NCBI GenBank assembly: GCA_947442095.1
Contig: CANEVG010000196.1
Span: 1-6,738 of the forward strand
Direction: 5' to 3'
Origin: Sphingomonadaceae bacterium
GTDB lineage: Bacteria > Pseudomonadota > Alphaproteobacteria > Sphingomonadales > Sphingomonadaceae
Length of the DNA: 6,738 nt
Shown here: one piece after another, positions 6,223 to 6,738 of the stretch
Layout of the letters: each line of letters opens with the position of its first letter
Numbering within the stretch: the first letter of the stretch is position 1
Translations under genes and position numbers: made by a program
The notes under the pieces: generated by a model
What the model saw: only the letters and a program-made list of their open reading frames with translations
The model's database searches: none
What the model was told of the DNA's origin: nothing

Positions 6223-6738
6223 GTGATCGAAACGATTTGTGGAACCGATGTAAGCAAGGCTTGGCTTGATGGCTGGACCGTATCGGGCACCTCCGGTTCG
6301 CCAATGATCCCGCAGGGGTGGCCAACCTGGGTGAGTGGGCTGTGGCCCACGGCACCGCGCTGGTGGTGATGGAAGCCACTGGTGGGGTGGAACAGTTTGC
6401 CTTTCTGGCGCTGTGGCGGCGGGGCATGCCCTGTGCGCTCACCAACCCACAGCGAGTGCGCAAGTTCGCAGAAGCTCTTGGCAAGCTGGAGAAGACTGAC
6501 CGCATCGATGCCGAGGTCATCGCCCGCCACGCCGACGCGCTGCGGGTAAACCCGACCAGACCAAAAAGCGATAAACAGCAACACCTTGATGCGCTGTCCA
6601 CTCGTCTGCAACAGGTCACTTCAGACCTTACCGTGCAAAAACTGCGGCTCCATTCGACGCGCGATCCCGTCGCACTGGAAAGCCTGTGTGAGGTCATCGC
6701 CCAGCTCAAAAAGCAGACCAAGGACCTTGCGCACCGCA
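6223..6738 (+). pseudogene. IS110-family transposase, frameshifted and cut by window end
   Basis: This encodes the N-terminal RuvC-like DEDD domain of an IS110 transposase, whose family recombines DNA under RNA guidance. From GTG 6223 the frame reads IETICGTDVSKAWLDGWTVSG, giving the first catalytic Asp (codon 6247-6249). The match then continues one base back in another frame from about 6288: HLRFANDPAGVANLGEW, then Glu in VVMEATGG (codon 6372-6374) and both Asp of KTDRIDAEVIARHA (codons 6498 and 6507). A coiled-coil-like stretch follows (LDALSTRLQQVTSDLTVQKLRLHS). The first frame hits TGA at 6367-6369. Restoring one base near GGC/CAC at 6286-6290 would rejoin the protein, so loss of one nucleotide is the simplest explanation. 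No standard slippery heptamer is present. The C-terminal catalytic-serine domain lies beyond the window. A sequencing error cannot be excluded. Confidence 0.85.

Noticed and set aside
6283..6297. Programmed -1 frameshift in the IS110 gene
   Set aside because: No XXXYYYZ slippery sequence is visible and it is not usual for this family; a one-base loss is simpler, though not proven.
6100..6369. 89-residue protein starting at ATG 6100
   Set aside because: Only its middle (from 6223) matches IS110 transposase; the end after about 6288 is out of frame with the real domain and the beginning matches nothing.
6018..6721. Minus-strand frames at 6018-6611 and 6218-6721
   Set aside because: They lie antisense to the IS110 gene, whose plus-strand catalytic motifs are clear.
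1..6738. CRISPR array, tRNA or rRNA genes
   Set aside because: No regularly spaced direct repeats, tRNA-like cloverleaf or rRNA sequence was seen.

Overview
The window looks like chromosomal DNA of an alphaproteobacterium, most likely a sphingomonad (Sphingomonas / Novosphingobium / Erythrobacter group). The grounds are high GC content, a GyrA with the run DWSMRLPLIDGQGNFGSMDPDPPASMRYTEARLAK that I associate with Sphingomonadales, and a DUF952 gene directly behind gyrA. The assignment is from memory of family sequences, not from a search.

Layout, left to right. (1) Positions 1-1089 hold an IS630-family transposase that appears intact; the left end of the element is cut off by the window and its right end lies somewhere in 1090-1219. 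(2) A perfect 12-bp-stem terminator at 1220-1249 closes a leftward gene (1291-2625) for an exported, TPR-like alanine-rich protein of unknown role. (3) A 319-bp divergent intergenic region (2626-2944) separates it from gyrA and contains two small inverted repeats. (4) gyrA (GTG start 2945, 908 aa) encodes a complete DNA gyrase A subunit with catalytic Tyr133, an unsubstituted Ser94/Asp98 in the quinolone-resistance region and a GyrA box. (5) A DUF952 gene (5668-6021) overlaps gyrA by 4 bases (ATGA), so the two are probably co-transcribed and translationally coupled. (6) A 201-bp gene-free stretch (6022-6222) carries an imperfect hairpin and, touching it, a 28-bp perfect palindrome. (7) From 6223 to the window end is the N-terminal part of an IS110-family DEDD transposase whose frame is broken by one base near 6286-6294.

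The working core is gyrA plus its small co-translated partner. It is flanked by insertion sequences of two unrelated families, so the locus has been visited by mobile elements without the essential gene being damaged. I do not see a new multi-gene system here. The points most worth a second look are the structured 6022-6222 leader in front of the IS110 gene (possible bridge-RNA or target-site region) and the frameshift in that gene.
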